In this document: positions 23,296-34,649 of the stretch, one piece after another
Layout of the letters: every line of letters starts with the position of its first letter
How positions within the stretch are numbered: position 1 is the first letter of the stretch
Assembly (NCBI GenBank): GCA_902702965.1
Contig: CACRXP010000010.1
Coordinates: forward strand, 2,169,934-2,233,933
Direction: 5' to 3'
DNA length: 64,000 nucleotides
Source: Spirometra erinaceieuropaei
Taxonomy: Eukaryota; Platyhelminthes; Cestoda; Diphyllobothriidea; Diphyllobothriidae
The notes under the pieces: model-generated
Told to the model about the DNA's origin: nothing
Database searches by the model: none
Seen by the model: only the letters and a program-made list of their open reading frames with translations
Position numbers and translations under genes: made by a program

Positions 23296-23482
23296 CTGTG
23301 CCGTTTTTCGTGTGTCAATTGAGTCTTTGATAAATTTTATCGTCCCAAACGCGTTGGTAGGACCTTGGTTGACAATTAAATCATCCGACCACTTTTCAGC
23401 AGAAGTCTTATCATGTATGGGTGACTGGCCGAGTTGGGATAAAAAGAAGTGCTCCTCCTCTGAGGCTCCACAACAGCATTTT
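23296..23482 (-). CDS. TRPM: TRPM-like channel, Cys-rich N-terminal exon
   Basis: It starts with one base of a split codon, then KCCCGASEEEHFFLSQLGQS, KWSDDLIVNQGPTNAFGTIK and FIKDSIDTRKTAQ. TRPM N-termini show KC.CG...H.....W......PT.AFG.I.F......K. A CTAAT branch-point-like sequence and ACATTCAG acceptor precede it. The donor is CAG|GTATTT in phase 0. The preceding exon must end in phase 2 and was not found. Confidence 0.9.
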
Positions 23483-23649
23483 CTGAATGTTCAATTAGTC
23501 ATTTATATAGGGCAACAAACGATTTTGAGCCCTCAACATAAGTCATGCATTCTTTGAACGTAAATGCTCCTCTTAAAAAGTTTGATCGTTTCTAAATTTT
23601 ATTAAGGCCAAGATTCCAAACCTCTGCGGCAGCTGAGTTTTTACTCAGA

Positions 23650-24830
23650 CTTTTCCGCTTGCTCCTGGACAATAGAAATTGCTCCATTAGTTTTATTTGC
23701 CGCTAAAGCGAGTAAATAACCATTTATGCTGCATTGTTTATGCAGAGATACATTTAAACAAGGTTTCAGTAAAATCTCGGTGGGTTTCCGGGAATGTCCT
23801 TCAGTACCCGTTCTTAAGAGCTCCAGTCTCGGTGGATATAACACATAAAGGTTAAATCTCGAGGCTTTTCAAAATGTCACTATTCCTCTGCAGTAACGAT
23901 CACTGAAAATCGCGGTTTTAGTTGAGAAAAATCTCATGCTCGCCAACGGGTCTTCTGAAATTTGAGGTTATTATGTTCGACGTAAGTGTTTGACAGGATT
24001 CCTTAGACTTCCATATTTTGCGAGAAATTCGTTTATTAAACCATTTTTCCCAATACTTTTCGTCTTAAGTATGTATTCCCTTTTAAAATGCGTATTTTCC
24101 TTAGATGATTTAAAGGATGTATTATTCTTGGAGGGTTCTTCGGGGCCCTTGATGCATTTAGTACTTGCGGAACCAACACACACTCTTTTACGTGATGTAG
24201 CATATTTCGCCACTATGATATAAGATTTGCGCCTCAGCTTACCTCCAACAAAATATGAAGTGTACTCCTTCCTAGTTCTATCAGGTTTCTATAAGAAGCT
24301 TATACATTGAACGAAACACCCACAATTCAGCTTACTCCAAATTCACCTTGGTTAAATCCATTCTTTGATGACTATTAAATATAAATTAACTAAATTGCAG
24401 CCTCATCCTTGGCAGCTCCTTTGCACTACCCAGCAAATCCATCCCTTGAGCTCACTAATTTAAAATATGAATTCGTCAGATAAGGATATTTGGAGAAATC
24501 AAATTTCTGTGTTTATACAACTTTGTCCAAACACTGAACATACAAGTCGACTTAAAAATAAATAGTAAATTATAACCAAGGGCACCCTCTGGAAATATGA
24601 CTCCTGAACTAATCTCCTGAATAGTGTCTGAACGACTTAACGCGAAATAAGAATGATCAAGATTTTAAAAATACCATGTTTAAAAATTTCCATCTCTGTG
24701 GAGCCACAGATTCACATGTCTGCTCTCTTTTTTTATTGGATGGCTTCTTCAATGAAGCTTACTTGTGGGCGTTTTGTTTAAAAATGTTCTTGGATTGGTT
24801 TGAGAACGAAAACTTAGGTCGCCCAATTCG
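23650..24830. other. Upstream of TRPM exons, nothing certain
   Basis: A Lys-rich open frame of about 107 codons (23971-24290, -) contains no Met and has no good splice boundary. The start exon of the TRPM gene could lie here or further right but is not recognisable. Confidence 0.35.
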
Positions 24831-24832
24831 AA

Positions 24833-25015
24833 GTCCGCCTTAAAAATTGTGGAGGTGCAATTGGAAGTCATCCGTGTGAGTGCGCTAGGGCATTCGCAAT
24901 ATCTGTTGTTTTGTATCCTACATGTTTGGAATGGTCCCAACACTCAACCGTCCTTTTGGAGCACATGATTCATAGCCCCATCGAACATATACCGTAGGTT
25001 GTGCCTTTGGAATTG
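24833..25015 (+). repeat. 183-bp direct repeat, copy 1
   Basis: This segment is identical to 26094-26276 except for one base (CCGTAGG against CCTTAGG). It can be read as an open frame containing KNCGGAIGSHPCECARAFAI. Flanks are unrelated. All other repeats in the window are strongly diverged, so this pair is recent. Confidence 0.95.
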
Positions 25016-26093
25016 TTGATATATATTACTCGAGCGCTCCTTGGCCACTTAGAAGACTATTTCACACTTGTGCTACAATGCACGTCTATTCTCCCTTTGT
25101 CGTGCGCATAGTCATTCAAGGTAAACAAATATGATTTTCAACTGCGGTTCTCAGGGTTATGCTTTACTCGAGGAGGGTTGAATAGGCCTGAAGCAATTCC
25201 ATATAGATTTTCACGCATTTTTGTTCTCGCCCCTTCTATTGTCCTAGTTCCACCGACCTCAGTCTGACGGGTCGTCACCTGCTCCTGACCCCTGCTACAT
25301 ATTCGGAACCCCTTTATTTCAAGAAGTCAATTGACCAGCGCACATATTTCTATTTCTGTACCTAAACTGTCCGATTTGTAACCATAGGACATGTGAGTTA
25401 GCGAGACACTGTTAAACTTTAACTCCGTCAAATGCCGTGACCCGTCTGATAGACCGTGTCTGGAAACGGCCCTATCCTTCTGCGTTCTCATTTTCGAGTT
25501 TCTGGTACCGCATGCTGTCCAGGGCAACGATAGAGGGAATGGAGATCGAATACACTCGTAACATCAGTGGGTGCGGCGGCTTCTCTGAAACATCTGCCCC
25601 AACTCCATTAGAGCCGACTGTGGAGCGTCTGGTAGGTCTTCATATTTTTCTGCTGGCTACCCGAAACGATCCTTTACAGGGTAGTTGAGGAGGTTTGTAT
25701 GGCCGGATGCATCGAGTAAAAAGCTAATATTACCAGCGAATCCTTTATTCACATAGGACCCCATAAATAGATTTGGTGGTGAGACCGTCAAAAACGCTCA
25801 CAAAAACTGTCACCTCTTGTTCTCAAAGACAGCAAGTAGGATCAGATGATGCAGTTACCTTATAAGGGTGCCAATGTTTTCTTCTTAAAACGCTAATGCG
25901 TGCCGTTACGTGTAAGAGGCCTATGGTTGGAAATCCATCACGAATGCAATATCTACCGCAAAGAGTTTGTACTTATGTATTTATCCGTGCTTTGTTATGC
26001 CGGGATGAATCCTCGAACTTAAATAAGGGAAAGTTTAAAATGCTTTTCAAGGCAACTCACTCCACCCTGGGAGAACATCACCGGCGATCCGAT
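25015..26093. other. Spacer between the 183-bp repeats, nothing identified
   Basis: No exon or known repeat recognised. Short open frames only. Confidence 0.4.
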
Positions 26094-26276
26094 GTCCGCC
26101 TTAAAAATTGTGGAGGTGCAATTGGAAGTCATCCGTGTGAGTGCGCTAGGGCATTCGCAATATCTGTTGTTTTGTATCCTACATGTTTGGAATGGTCCCA
26201 ACACTCAACCGTCCTTTTGGAGCACATGATTCATAGCCCCATCGAACATATACCTTAGGTTGTGCCTTTGGAATTG
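26094..26276 (+). repeat. 183-bp direct repeat, copy 2
   Basis: Second copy, offset exactly 1261 bp from copy 1, one mismatch. See 24833-25015. Confidence 0.95.
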
Positions 26277-26279
26277 AGC

Positions 26280-28120
26280 CAACATATTTTGTTGTTTTTC
26301 GCGGTACTCTTTCCACAATGCCCACAACAAGTATGAGTTTGAATACTACGGAGGTGAACAAATCTGAAAGGACAGCGGAGCAAAACTGGTATAAGTACAG
26401 CACTTTATAAGTCAATGGAGACAGTAACTCGGTCGAAATCCCTATTGATTGCATCTTAACCTGATTTTTGGTCCGAGATTTGAGTTTCGTCAGCAAATCG
26501 GTGGCCGTCGTTTGCTACTGCCTCCCTCATGCTGTTCATGAAAATGAGTAAAAAATAGACCTTGAAACACCTGTGTGTGCCGTCAACTCTTTTAAAGTGG
26601 CATCACCTACGCATGCAATGCGATTTCCCTCTGCTATGAAACTATACAGTCAGCACGTGCGTTTTGGGCGAGAAGATGGCAGTTTATTTAGCCTCATGCG
26701 TGCTGCTGAACGCGAGAAAATAAGATCCGTCCAATATTTTTTACAAAGAAAGTTTTAACCCCCAGACACCGAAATTCGTCGTACAAAGAACGTTACCTGC
26801 TGCAGGCCTTGATGCTTTTTGGTTTCGTAGATTACAGTGGGGGCTATTTTTATCAGTTAACCTTCTATATAATCGTACGTTTAACCCACAAACTACCTTA
26901 AGACCTCCTGTCTACCCCCGACGTAACAGTCACCGTAAGATCTTTTTATTTCTTCCTCTGGCACGTACCGTTAAATATCGTCAGTTCTTTTCTGTAAATG
27001 CAATTGCTATATGGAACAAACTACTCGGGAATGTGAAAACTGCAAAATTATCCTTTGTTTAAGAGAAATATTACTCGTTGTTTTCATTCAGAAAAACTCC
27101 CACAAACGTTGAGTGATGAATCCGTCGATCGAATATGCTGTAGCGATGGCGTTCGTGATCTCTGACCCCCATGGCCGGTATCATCAGAGACAATTTTAGC
27201 CAACAACGGCAGCTGATCTTCGGTGTTTCAGTTTAGTCCAGTCCCAACTTCATAAAAAGAAATTTCTGCTGGTAATATCTGATGCAGTGCTACCCCTCCC
27301 ATAATTGACTGTCGTTATTTCATGGGCAGCAGTTTTTTTCTCCTGAACCCTCCAAACCATACGAAACCATCATCCTCTTTATTTTTTGCCAGGAGTTTTT
27401 TCACTGTTGACCCCATTTGCGTTTAATCTTTCCCTGACAATGCCTGTAAACTAGCCTTAAATACAATTATTATTAATACGTTTCCTGTGATCACGCAGTT
27501 ACTTAGAGCACTGGAGCTCTTGTCCAGTTGCAGGTGACGATCTCGGTGTCACCAATATTGTCAAGCCTCCTATTCAGGATTTAAGAGTGACAACGTATCT
27601 TTTCAAGAGTAGTTTTCGTTTAATGGAGTCCCATTTGTTGGAAATTAGAGAGAATTCCTGGCTATGAAAGATACTGATTCAAATCTGAATTTCCTCATGT
27701 CTAGGTGCACATTTTATCAAAGGTATCCATGAAAATACGAAATTCATATGATCGTTTTAGGATAAAGTTTTGTGGCTGGGTGAGTTTTGTTTTTCCAAAG
27801 TCCGACGTAATTACAGTTAGTTGCAGCTATAATCAGCAACTGTGTTCACGTGCATTGTTCGCCCTGATTGTGCAGATAACGTGAATCAGTCCGACAGAGT
27901 GGCATTCACTACCCAATCAGATAAAGGTTCCCTTGACCGGCGAATGAGTATTAACAGGCAAAATAGGTGGGATGAATAGAATCAGAGGAACGTAGTTAGA
28001 TAGGGTTTGTCTTCGAAACAGTGGTCCTGTGGTCTTTCTTCAACCAGTGAACTTTTAAAGTCCCCAATTCTGTACCTGCTCAGGAAACAACTGTGAACCC
28101 CTACGCCCATTTATCCCAGG
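26280..28120. other. AT-rich stretch, nothing identified
   Basis: No exon, RNA gene or known repeat seen. Confidence 0.4.
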
Positions 28121-28144
28121 TAAAAATCAGGGCAGGTTACTTAC

Positions 28145-28438
28145 CAAGTAGGGAGGAGGTCCCACATCGTCCTCTGTTGAATTGTCATCTATCCTCAAGA
28201 GTGTGACTGGGAATCTGTTTTCTCTTATCCATATGAATATAGCCGAAATACTTTTGCGCTGAGCATTGCGCTTCCAGCAGACCTGTCTTCGCGGTTCATA
28301 AAGTTCAATCATGCCAAGACGCATGTCCGGTACTTTCTGTATCTTTCCCCGGTGACTTACACCTGCAGCTGTGGAGCTGCTGTCTACCAATTTGGCAATA
28401 TTTGCTTTTAAGTCTCCTAGAAATGGCCGTAACCGCAT
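28145..28438 (-). CDS. Unassigned coding-like exon with strong donor
   Basis: A minus-strand open frame begins MRLRPFLGDLKANIAKLVDS and includes VPDMRLGMIELYEPRRQVCW and IFIWIRENRFPVTLLRIDDN. It runs 98 codons to TTG|GTAAGT, a consensus donor in phase 0. GC content is higher than its surroundings and the peptide is well balanced, both typical of real exons. The frame is open upstream for about 10 more codons, so it may start at this Met or at an acceptor. I do not recognise the family. It has the same strand as the TRPM gene, 4.7 kb upstream, so an N-terminal TRPM exon is possible, but phases require at least one exon in between. Confidence 0.45.
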
Positions 28439-28949
28439 AATTCTTGATTGGGGGATCCAATGGCAATAAGATCAATCTTTTTCAGACGTAAAAATCACTG
28501 GCACAGTCCATGATGTTAATGCCTTAGTGCAATCTAATTTTTGTCTTCGAGAGACACGAGAAAGAAAGACCGATTGTGTCGTTCATTCTTTTCTACAATC
28601 CATTTAAGGCGCCAGCCACCTGCATCAAGGCAGATGACCATCGCCGAAACCAATAAGCATGCTGTGCGGCTCAACGGAGGAGTTTATTGTGTGCTCGTTT
28701 ACTGCTGTTCCAATTTCATGGAAGCTGTCAATTTACGCATCAATAAAATTAAGCAGAATTTTGTGCTCAGTTGGGTTCATTTTATTGGGAAAGACAGGCA
28801 TGAACCTTTTGATATATATTCGCAACGCAAAGTTTGGTGCATTGTACATAGAAGCCAAGTGGGTAGAAATAAGCCAATATGGTTACAATAATATGACAAA
28901 TTTGGCGTGAATCTCAACGGCTGGGTTTAATCTGTCATCGCTCCTGCTC

Positions 28950-30420
28950 GTTTCTGAACACAACAATACAAAGATCCTTTTTAAAACCTTCCATCGATGG
29001 TGACATCACAGCACCTCCGAGGGGGCATCCCATTATTCGACCACTCTGACAAGGAAAGAGAGCTTCAGCATATCAAGCCTTGTCTGCTGAAAGCGCAGTC
29101 CTAATGAGTGATCTTGGACTTTGGTCATGGTGGCAAACTCGGAATTCCTCAAAGATCAGACTGTAATTCAATCTCTTTACAATGCAGAATGCTTTTGCAA
29201 GATCCCTACGAAGTTTAAAGGAAAGAGACTCAGATTTGTTAGACGGATAGCACAGGGAAAGGAGATTCACACGTAACCATTTTCTTGGTCCTTCTTTTCG
29301 ACACTTTTAAGGCTATTTTGATCTCCAACTATCCACGGTCACCTAGCCTGTATGCCGTATTCCACATGCGGCCCCACGAATCATCCAAAGATCTAGGAGA
29401 AGACGTCTTCGTGAAAATCCATAAATGCTCGCATGATGCCCCGCAGTATGGACCTTGATGTTTTTGCCACTCTGAAGTAATGAGCGAACGATCTTAATGA
29501 GTTCGATGCCAACCAAATAAGATCCTTTCACGCTTTCACGTCTTGCAATGCTGCGCCATCAGGAAAGTAGTTTCCTGTACTGACAGATCTGGCTGGGTTG
29601 CATAGGTCAGGTTTTGCCAAATGAGTCGGCGACTTGGCAACTGCTCCAACCGATAAGGGTTGACCAGCAGTCTATTTCTGTTCACAGAGCCCCGAATCAT
29701 ACTTCAAGTTGACATACCGCCAGCAGAAAATGTTATTTTGTAGTTCATATCTCTTACGCTATCGTCTACTTATAGAAAAAAACAAAATGAATCCCAGAAC
29801 TGAACCCTGGGAACACCACTTTCGGCTACATCAGGATTTGATTTTCCTTGACCGACACAAAACCTGCTGCCAAAGCGAAAGAGAGTTTGAGATCCATTCT
29901 AGGGAGTTACCTTTGATCCCTATTTGTTCCAGCTTGCATAATAGTGTTGTATATTTCGAACGCCTTTTGAAAGTCAGTAAAAAAGACGTGAATCGCTTGT
30001 CTGGCGCCAATAACTGGGGTCCAGCTCTGGAGGGGTCTGCAACAAATTTTTCGTGCAGTCCCTTCATTTCCAGGACCCGTAATGTAAGTTTGGTAGCCAG
30101 TTGTGAATTATCAGGAATGACACCAGCTCGCACTTCGTGATTCTATCCGTTACTTTGCTGAGAACGCACGCCATAACTATATATCCCTTATTAGTCGTCC
30201 ACGTCTGCTACCGCCTTTGTTTAGCGAAGATGTATGAGCCAGCTCCCAATCGATAGTAAGTGTTCCGGTGTCAAATGACGTTTAAAAGATCATCGACAGA
30301 GGCATCTAAGGCTCACTTGTAAGTCCTTTCAGAAGTTTGGGAGGAAGCTCGCCTACGTCTGGAGACCTCGACTAATTCAATGTCTCGCAGCCTTTACTGT
30401 CGCCTTCTCGTTTGGACAAT
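28950..30420 (-). mobile_element. CR1/Jockey-like LINE, decayed, minus strand
   Basis: Reading down the minus strand, the frames give FDTGTLTIDWELAHTSSLNK then GGSRR (about 30230), FTSFLLTFKRRSKYTTLLCK then LEQIGIKG (about 29950; compare F.KAFDSVPH.RLL.KL...GI.G), MRAFMDFHEDVFS and VGPHVEYGIQAR (about 29400), and KLRRDLAKAFCIVKRL (about 29210). These are RT and C-terminal blocks of a CR1-like LINE in the right order, split by frameshifts and stops. The endonuclease part was not seen. Confidence 0.75.
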
Positions 30421-30539
30421 AAGTGGACTGTGGTCGATCGTGGTAGATTCCACTATCTCTCCTCCTTGACGGTTACTTCTATAAATAATAAATAAAAAAG
30501 GATATCTAAGACTCCCGTTGTCTAATAAAAATAACAAGA

Positions 30540-32520
30540 CCGTGTGCGCGACCGCCGTGGATCAATCCGACGGCGAAAAAGACCATGAAGAAGAAACAGA
30601 GGCTGTGGAAAAGATATTAGCATCTTCGAAATCCAATGCCATTTTCCGAATATCAGGATCAGCGCAATAAATGCCACAAACAAATACGGGTTGCCAGAAG
30701 TTCTCTCGAGCGCCGACTGATAGCAGAATTCATTACATCTCCTATGAAGTTTTACGCGTATATCCGCAGTTGGAGTAAACATGGCGACGAAATTGTGTGT
30801 CCAAAGGGTAGCCTCGGAAACTTGTTAGTTGAAGAGCCACAGAAAGTGCAATTATTGTTTCAGTTTTTTCAATCGGTTTTTACGGAGGATTCCCCAGAAG
30901 ACGATCAGCAGTTTGAAGTGGACCAATACGGCCGGGAGCTTCAAATGTGCCAAGTTACTGCCGTCATTAAAACCGTTGCCTTTTCCGTCGAAGAAATAAG
31001 ATGCGTCAAATACAGCCTGACAAGTCTCCTGGACCCGACGGAATTCCCGGACTAATAATTAAGGAGCTATAAACGGAGCTGCCAAAGCCTCTTTCGACTG
31101 TCTTTGAGCTGTCAATGTGAACAGAAAGGCTATCATCACAGTGGAAGGCAGTTAACCTCGTTCCCTTACATAAAGAGGTAGAAGGATGGCAGCAAGCAGC
31201 TTCAGGCCCACTAGCTCAACTTGCTTCCCATGCAAAACGATGGAAGCTCTAGTACAGAGTGCTATATATCAATTTCGTGAAGAAAAAAACATCTTGCAGG
31301 ATTTTCAACATGGCTTTTGGAGAGGACGTTCCTGCCTCACAAATCTGCCAACTTGTCTGGAGATCAGGGCCAGGGCTCTACAAGAGGGTTTTGTGGCCGA
31401 TGTCGCATACATCGAGTTCCGCATAGCTTTGACACTGGCCCGCACCAACGCCTTCTTCACAAATTGAGTGCCATCGGCATCCGGGGAGATATGTTAAACT
31501 GGAAAAGGACGTTTCTGGTTGGTCGGAAATAACGTGTCTGTATCGGAGATGATATGTCAGAATGGGTGAACGGGATCAGTGGTGCGCCTGAAGACTCAGT
31601 TCAGGGACCATTGCTCTTCATCGTTTATGTTAATGAGAGACTTCCGGAACTCAACTGCGGCAAAATAATGTTTCCCGGCGACGTTAAGCTCTGGCACGTC
31701 ATTAAGAGTCCTTACGACCCGATAACCCTCCAAAATAATCTGCCTCGACTGCAAGCGTGGTAGGAGAAATATCGTCTAGATTTAAATGTGCAGAGTTGTG
31801 CCGTCATTCATCTGCGTCCAACCGACTCTCGTTCAAATGAGAGCCTGAGGACATACCACCTGAAAGATATAAGGCTCCCGCAGAATCTTCACAGAAGGAT
31901 CTCGGAGTTTAGATACAGAACAACCTGAAACCAAAACTGCAGTGCCACAAGGCTGCAAGAAACGCCATGGGAGTGCTCCATGCAATCAAAAGGGCGTTCG
32001 TGAACTTTGTTCAAGACCTCGCTGGGAGAGTTCATGGTAACCTTGTTCGGCCCAATTTAGAAAATTGCCTACAAGCATGGTGGCCATGGATAGTTAAGGA
32101 CCAAGCATCCCCCGAACGGGTACAACGTCGTGCACCAAAGCTGGTAAACAGTCTTAAAAGCCAATCCTACACAGACAGACTGAATTGCCTTAATTTATTC
32201 CTTCTGTGTTACAGGCAACAAAGAGGTGATCATATCCTCGTTTTCAAGGTAATACATGGTCTTGAGCATGGACTTAGTTTGAGGACGTGTTTCATTGGCA
32301 CCTTTCACCCAATCTTCGTGGTCACTCGATGAATCTACGAACAACAATGTCCGGGCTGAATCTTTGTTCTGAATTTTTCACGCAGAGTGTAGTGGAGAAA
32401 TGGAACGATCTCCCTCAGCCAGTCATGGAGGCGAAGTCGCTGTAACTCTTCAAGAAACGCTTGGATGATGTTTTCTGTCCCCTGTTTTCCCTCGACCGTC
32501 TGAATCTGACCTAAATAATC
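30540..32520 (+). mobile_element. CR1/Jockey-like LINE, decayed, plus strand
   Basis: Blocks appear in order on the plus strand: RRLIAEFITSPMKFYAYIRS with VQLLFQFFQSVFTED (pre-RT region, 30636-31055), PPGPDGIPG-like (31035), HRLLHKLSAIGIRGDMLNW (31420-31500), SGAPEDSVQGPLLFIVYVNE (31577-31650, motif B), MFPGDVKLWHVIKS (motif C), then VRPNLENCLQAWWPW, ERVQRRAPKLV, YRQQRGDHILVFKVIHGLEH and VEKWNDLP. Motif C has FPGD where active copies have FADD, and frames are broken several times. It lies just right of the oppositely oriented LINE at 28950-30420. Confidence 0.88.
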
Positions 32521-32779
32521 CGCGACACCGCAAATATTTTCTCTGAGACAATGCTACTGAAATGAATCAAGTACTGTTTTAATAGCTAATATTTTCATCG
32601 TTCCTGTAGGGTTATTTCTAACGAGCTGACATGTAATCAGTAGGGTTTTCAATGGCTTTGCCTATTATCCTTACCAAATAAACTGAAATTTGAACAGTGT
32701 TCCAGTTAATTTCTGATACGTTGAGGCCGGCAGTGATCATGTCGTTAGGTCGACGTTCCCGCGAAATGTGATGATGGCG

Positions 32780-33000
32780 CGAGCCGCGATTTGTTTGAGT
32801 CATGGTTCACGGTACCCCAGTATATCAGGAAGTGCAACGATATCCCCACTCCATATTCCGTGCGGAAACCATTAACCGGTACCCTAATCCTAACCTCAAA
32901 CGTAAAACGGAAGCCAAATGGGTCAGATGTGATTACGGAGTCCCGCAAAATAGCCCCAGTAAACAAACCCCCCATCCGCCTGTAATACGGGGTCTGGCTA
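32780..33000 (+). mobile_element. PLE GIY-YIG C-terminal fragment
   Basis: The frame at 32791 gives FESWFTVPQYIRKCNDIPTP then YSV, matching LESWFSGPQSINK.NDLP.PYSV of the copy at 10160-10580. A following tail has NGSDVITESRK. Only the end of the endonuclease domain is present. Confidence 0.6.
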
Positions 33001-33960
33001 CCAACTGCGATCTAGCCGCAATGCACACTCAGCCTCAACTTTTCGCCATACTGACAGCACTTGAAAATCACGCATCGATCTGGTTGGTCGCCTGCGGACC
33101 CGGTGCATTAAAACCGGATAATCCGGGCCTGCATCTTCGACCAGATCCTGCCGCGCATTCCTTACCTGCTCACGTCCCCTCAGATGATTCATATATCGCA
33201 TTGGCCTACTCGAATATAAGCGCGTACATGATAGCCTCCCGAAAATTATAACAATTTAGGTTCCCATACAGTACTTCACTTTACCTACACAAACAAACAT
33301 CCGCAGGCTACAAATGGGTCTCTTTGGAAACAGATCACTCATACGACTTACGTGCAATGAATGCGTCTGGGTTGGTGTGACGGCGAAATGTCGTGTGCAA
33401 GAATTTGAACGTGTAGACTGCGACAGAACTGTACTCTATGATGAGATCTGGTCATATCGAGTGGAGGACCGTCATGTGTGTAATATGCAATTGACGGTGG
33501 CTTCAGTTCAAAGCGGAGATTCATCCACATGGTAAACCGGCGCACTTCCCGTCACAATACATTGCTCTGACGCTTATGACCGTCCTCCGGATCCCACTGT
33601 CTGTCAGAATCACACGTATGACTTGGCACTAACGTGGCAAAGGCCCAATATCGATCACCGCTGTATTATACGCTGACTGGTTGCAGGCGAAGAAAGCTCA
33701 GACTCATGCACTTCGGCCGACACAAACTCTCCTGAAGAGACGACTTGCCGTATCTCCCTAATGAACTCCCTATACGCCGTCTGGCCTCAGTTAAGCTTGT
33801 CAAACATGGTTTGTTTTTCCTAATTTATGACTTGGAAACACTCTCGTGGGCGCCCCACCTTCGACAACCCTTTCGGGACGCCTTAACAATCATGATCCAC
33901 AGGTTTGTCAAATCACGAGGTGCCTTGGCTCTACTGAGAACTGACTCATCCTGCAACAGC
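33000..33960. other. Intergenic, nothing identified
   Basis: Open frames on both strands without recognisable domains. Confidence 0.4.
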
Positions 33961-33971
33961 CATTTCTTGAA

Positions 33972-34015
33972 TGTCTCTGATGATGGATTCGAGTGAGAAT
34001 CCGAAACGTCAGGCA
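33972..34015 (+). ncRNA. PLE hammerhead-like motif, best copy
   Basis: TGTCT and AGGCA pair as a 5-bp stem I (one G-T wobble). CTGATGA is intact at 33977-33983. After one extra T, stem II is GGATTC/GAATCC with a GAGTGA loop. GAAA is intact at 34003-34006. A minimal ACGT stem III leads to GTC, the expected cleavage triplet. The single T between CTGATGA and stem II is also present in the minus copy at 10972-11015, so it is a family trait. AATAAA follows 3 bases after stem I. Hammerheads in PLE terminal repeats are known from other eukaryotes. Confidence 0.65.
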
Positions 34016-34075
34016 AATAAACTTCTTGTCCCAGTGATCGCATCTTCATCTTCTGAATTTCTTGAAGTGTCATTT
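34016..34075 (+). mobile_element. PLE terminal module downstream of the hammerhead
   Basis: AAATAAACTTCTTGTCCCAG, TGATCGCATC and TCTTCTGAATT are shared with 10553-10700 (+) and, inverted, with 10890-10965. Confidence 0.6.
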
Positions 34076-34553
34076 ACGGTTGTCTAAGTTACGTGAGATC
34101 CAAAACCACGTCCCCAGGAATGGAGCCTGATGAAAATGGAGTTCGAAACCAGGTCGTGTATGTGGCGCGCATAGACTGCCTATCTAATTTTACCATGCAC
34201 CGTACCCACGCTGTCAGTCAACCAAAGCCCAACCTATGTAAGGAAGACCTCAGAATTGACCACCGACTTAAACAAGGAGACTGAACGATGGATCCACGCT
34301 GTCTCGGCTGTGATCGGTAATATTCAAAGTAACATGGCAGCAACATTCGCCGATTGAACCTTAAAGCAGATCGGCATATGCACGTCTCGTTTTGGCCCCT
34401 AGCTCCTTTTCATCTGGTCTCTTTAGGTAACAACTCATCCAACAGAAGGAGGCTACGTTTTCCACGAATACTCGTTCTATCAGCGAAAACATGGTTCATT
34501 TGTTTCAAACGATCACCTAGGTTTAGTCCTCGTTATGGAAACTTGTCCTCCTA

Positions 34554-34623
34554 ATGGGACCAACATTTCGAACGCTCTTAGCATTGGTGTCATTGTTACT
34601 GGTTGTTGCTGCTCTAAGTGTTG
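34554..34623 (+). CDS. Possible signal-peptide first exon
   Basis: ATG at 34554 opens MGPTFRTLLALVSLLLVVAA then LSV: a short polar start, a hydrophobic core of about 15 residues and small residues near the end, as in a signal peptide. It ends at GTTG|GTAAGAG, a good donor, in phase 1, the usual phase for exons that carry signal peptides. The next exon was not found and no domain can be named. Chance resemblance is possible in a window this large. Confidence 0.35.
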
Positions 34624-34649
34624 GTAAGAGTGACGGTAATATGCAACGG

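Larger units (their letters stand above)
3755..23482 (-). other. TRPM: TRPM-family channel gene locus (N-terminal half)
   Basis: Eight minus-strand exons at 23296-23482, 22568-22729, 22203-22403, 21265-21451, about 18732-18907, 15973-16274 (probably reaching 16346), 12255-12679 and 3755-3985 encode the cytosolic N-terminal region of a TRPM cation channel in order. Phases match at the joins I checked: 0 after the first three exons, 1 into 18907, 1 from 15973 into 12679, and 0 from 12255 into 3985. No start codon exon was found above 23482, and the transmembrane and C-terminal exons would lie left of the window. Introns range from 164 bp to 8.3 kb and carry PLE and fold-back debris. The family call is strong; which TRPM subtype is unclear. 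Confidence 0.9.

Noticed and set aside
23971..24290. Lys-rich open frame (-) upstream of the TRPM exons
   Set aside because: It contains no Met, has no good donor in the needed phase 2, and shows no TRPM motif.
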